Source of the DNA: Alicyclobacillus shizuokensis NBRC 103103
Lineage (GTDB): Bacteria > Bacillota > Bacilli > Alicyclobacillales > Alicyclobacillaceae
Length of the DNA: 36,052 nt
Assembly (NCBI RefSeq): GCF_001552255.1
Contig: NZ_BCQV01000039.1
Span: 1 to 36,052 of the forward strand
Direction of reading: 5' to 3'
In this document: positions 35,891-36,052 of the stretch, piece after piece
How positions within the stretch are numbered: the stretch's first letter is position 1
Layout: every line of letters starts with the position of its first letter
Position numbers and translations under genes: made by a program
The notes under the pieces: model-generated
Database searches by the model: none
The model's input: only the letters and a program-made list of their open reading frames with translations
What the model was told of the DNA's origin: nothing

Positions 35891-35925
35891 GGCGAGAACG
35901 CAGAGGGAAGTTTTCTCGCCTTTTT
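35891..35925 (+). terminator. Plus-strand rho-independent terminator
   Basis: GGCGAGAA (35891-35898) and TTCTCGCC (35913-35920) are perfect complements around a 14-base loop, followed directly by TTTTT. It points along the plus strand, although no plus-strand gene lies before it as far back as 6172. It may stop antisense transcription leaving the pxp operon, or shield a gene beyond the right edge. Confidence 0.65.
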
Positions 35926-35960
35926 GCGTACACGCCTACGTTTCAGCCAGTCAGGTCAGC

Positions 35961-35980
35961 CAGACAGGCGCGCCTGCCTG
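35961..35980. repeat. Near-perfect 20-bp palindrome
   Basis: CAGACAGGCG followed directly by CGCCTGCCTG gives 9 of 10 complementary positions and no loop. It could be a protein-binding site in the divergent region between pxpBC and whatever starts beyond the right edge. Confidence 0.35.
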
Positions 35981-36030
35981 ATGTCCCTGGCCCCCATTGT
36001 CCAAATTATACCCACCAGGCGGGTTCGGCG

Positions 36031-36052
36031 TATACTCGGGGAGAGGAGGGGG
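36031..36052 (+). promoter_or_regulatory. Possible start signals of a gene beyond the right edge
   Basis: TATACT (36031-36036) and a purine run GAGAGGAGGGGG at the window end look like a -10 and a ribosome site for a plus-strand gene just outside. I find no matching -35, and the two are unusually close together. Confidence 0.25.

Overview
The window looks like chromosomal DNA from a Gram-positive Bacillota, probably an Alicyclobacillaceae-type or other higher-GC Bacillales organism; this placement is an inference. The signs are strong GGAGG ribosome sites, GTG and TTG starts, an AraR regulator with its GTACGTAC operators, sugar ABC operons lacking their own ATPase, and a poly(glycerol phosphate) teichoic acid cluster. 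The first ~5 kb is an AT-richer patchwork of mobile and decayed DNA. Everything from about 5.3 kb on is GC-richer and compact, and from 6.2 kb to the right end every recognised gene lies on the minus strand.

Left patchwork (1-5335). An IS110-family element (IS1111-like layout) has cut a CYP152-type fatty acid peroxygenase P450 gene after about 223 codons. An intact-looking IS630 element (2732-3882) follows, with 13-bp inverted ends, TA flanks and a transposase split across an A_AAA_AAC slippery site. Then come an SDR oxidoreductase and a decayed minus-strand gene, and at 5336 a membrane-anchored Clp/SDH-fold serine peptidase.

Arabinose regulon (6246-24734). Three minus-strand units are arranged head to tail. 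Unit 1 is araB-araA-araD, a HAD phosphatase, egsA (AraM-type glycerol-1-phosphate dehydrogenase) and araR. Unit 2 is a solute-binding lipoprotein, two permeases and a GH51 alpha-L-arabinofuranosidase (araNPQ-abfA-like). Unit 3 is a second binding lipoprotein, two permeases and a GH127 beta-L-arabinofuranosidase. Each unit starts from a sigma-A-type promoter with an AraR box ending exactly 3 nt upstream of the -35 hexamer, plus a weaker box and a possible CcpA site in a long leader. The picture is uptake of arabino-oligosaccharides, cytoplasmic hydrolysis of alpha and beta linkages, then isomerase-kinase-epimerase conversion to xylulose-5-phosphate. No ATPase for either transporter is present, so a shared MsmX-type ATPase elsewhere is likely.

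Envelope and ion block (24831-31746). tagD, a TagB-like and a TagF-like glycerophosphotransferase, and the tagG/tagH export pair run in one direction, followed by a beta-carbonic anhydrase and a CPA2 cation/proton antiporter. The tag genes have a good promoter just after pxpA and a ~220-nt leader with a nested inverted repeat whose arm can pair in two alternative ways.

Oxoproline block (32021-35838). A fused PxpB-PxpC protein, an aldo/keto reductase and PxpA form a 5-oxoprolinase operon with an extra enzyme inserted. No tRNA, rRNA or CRISPR array was seen.
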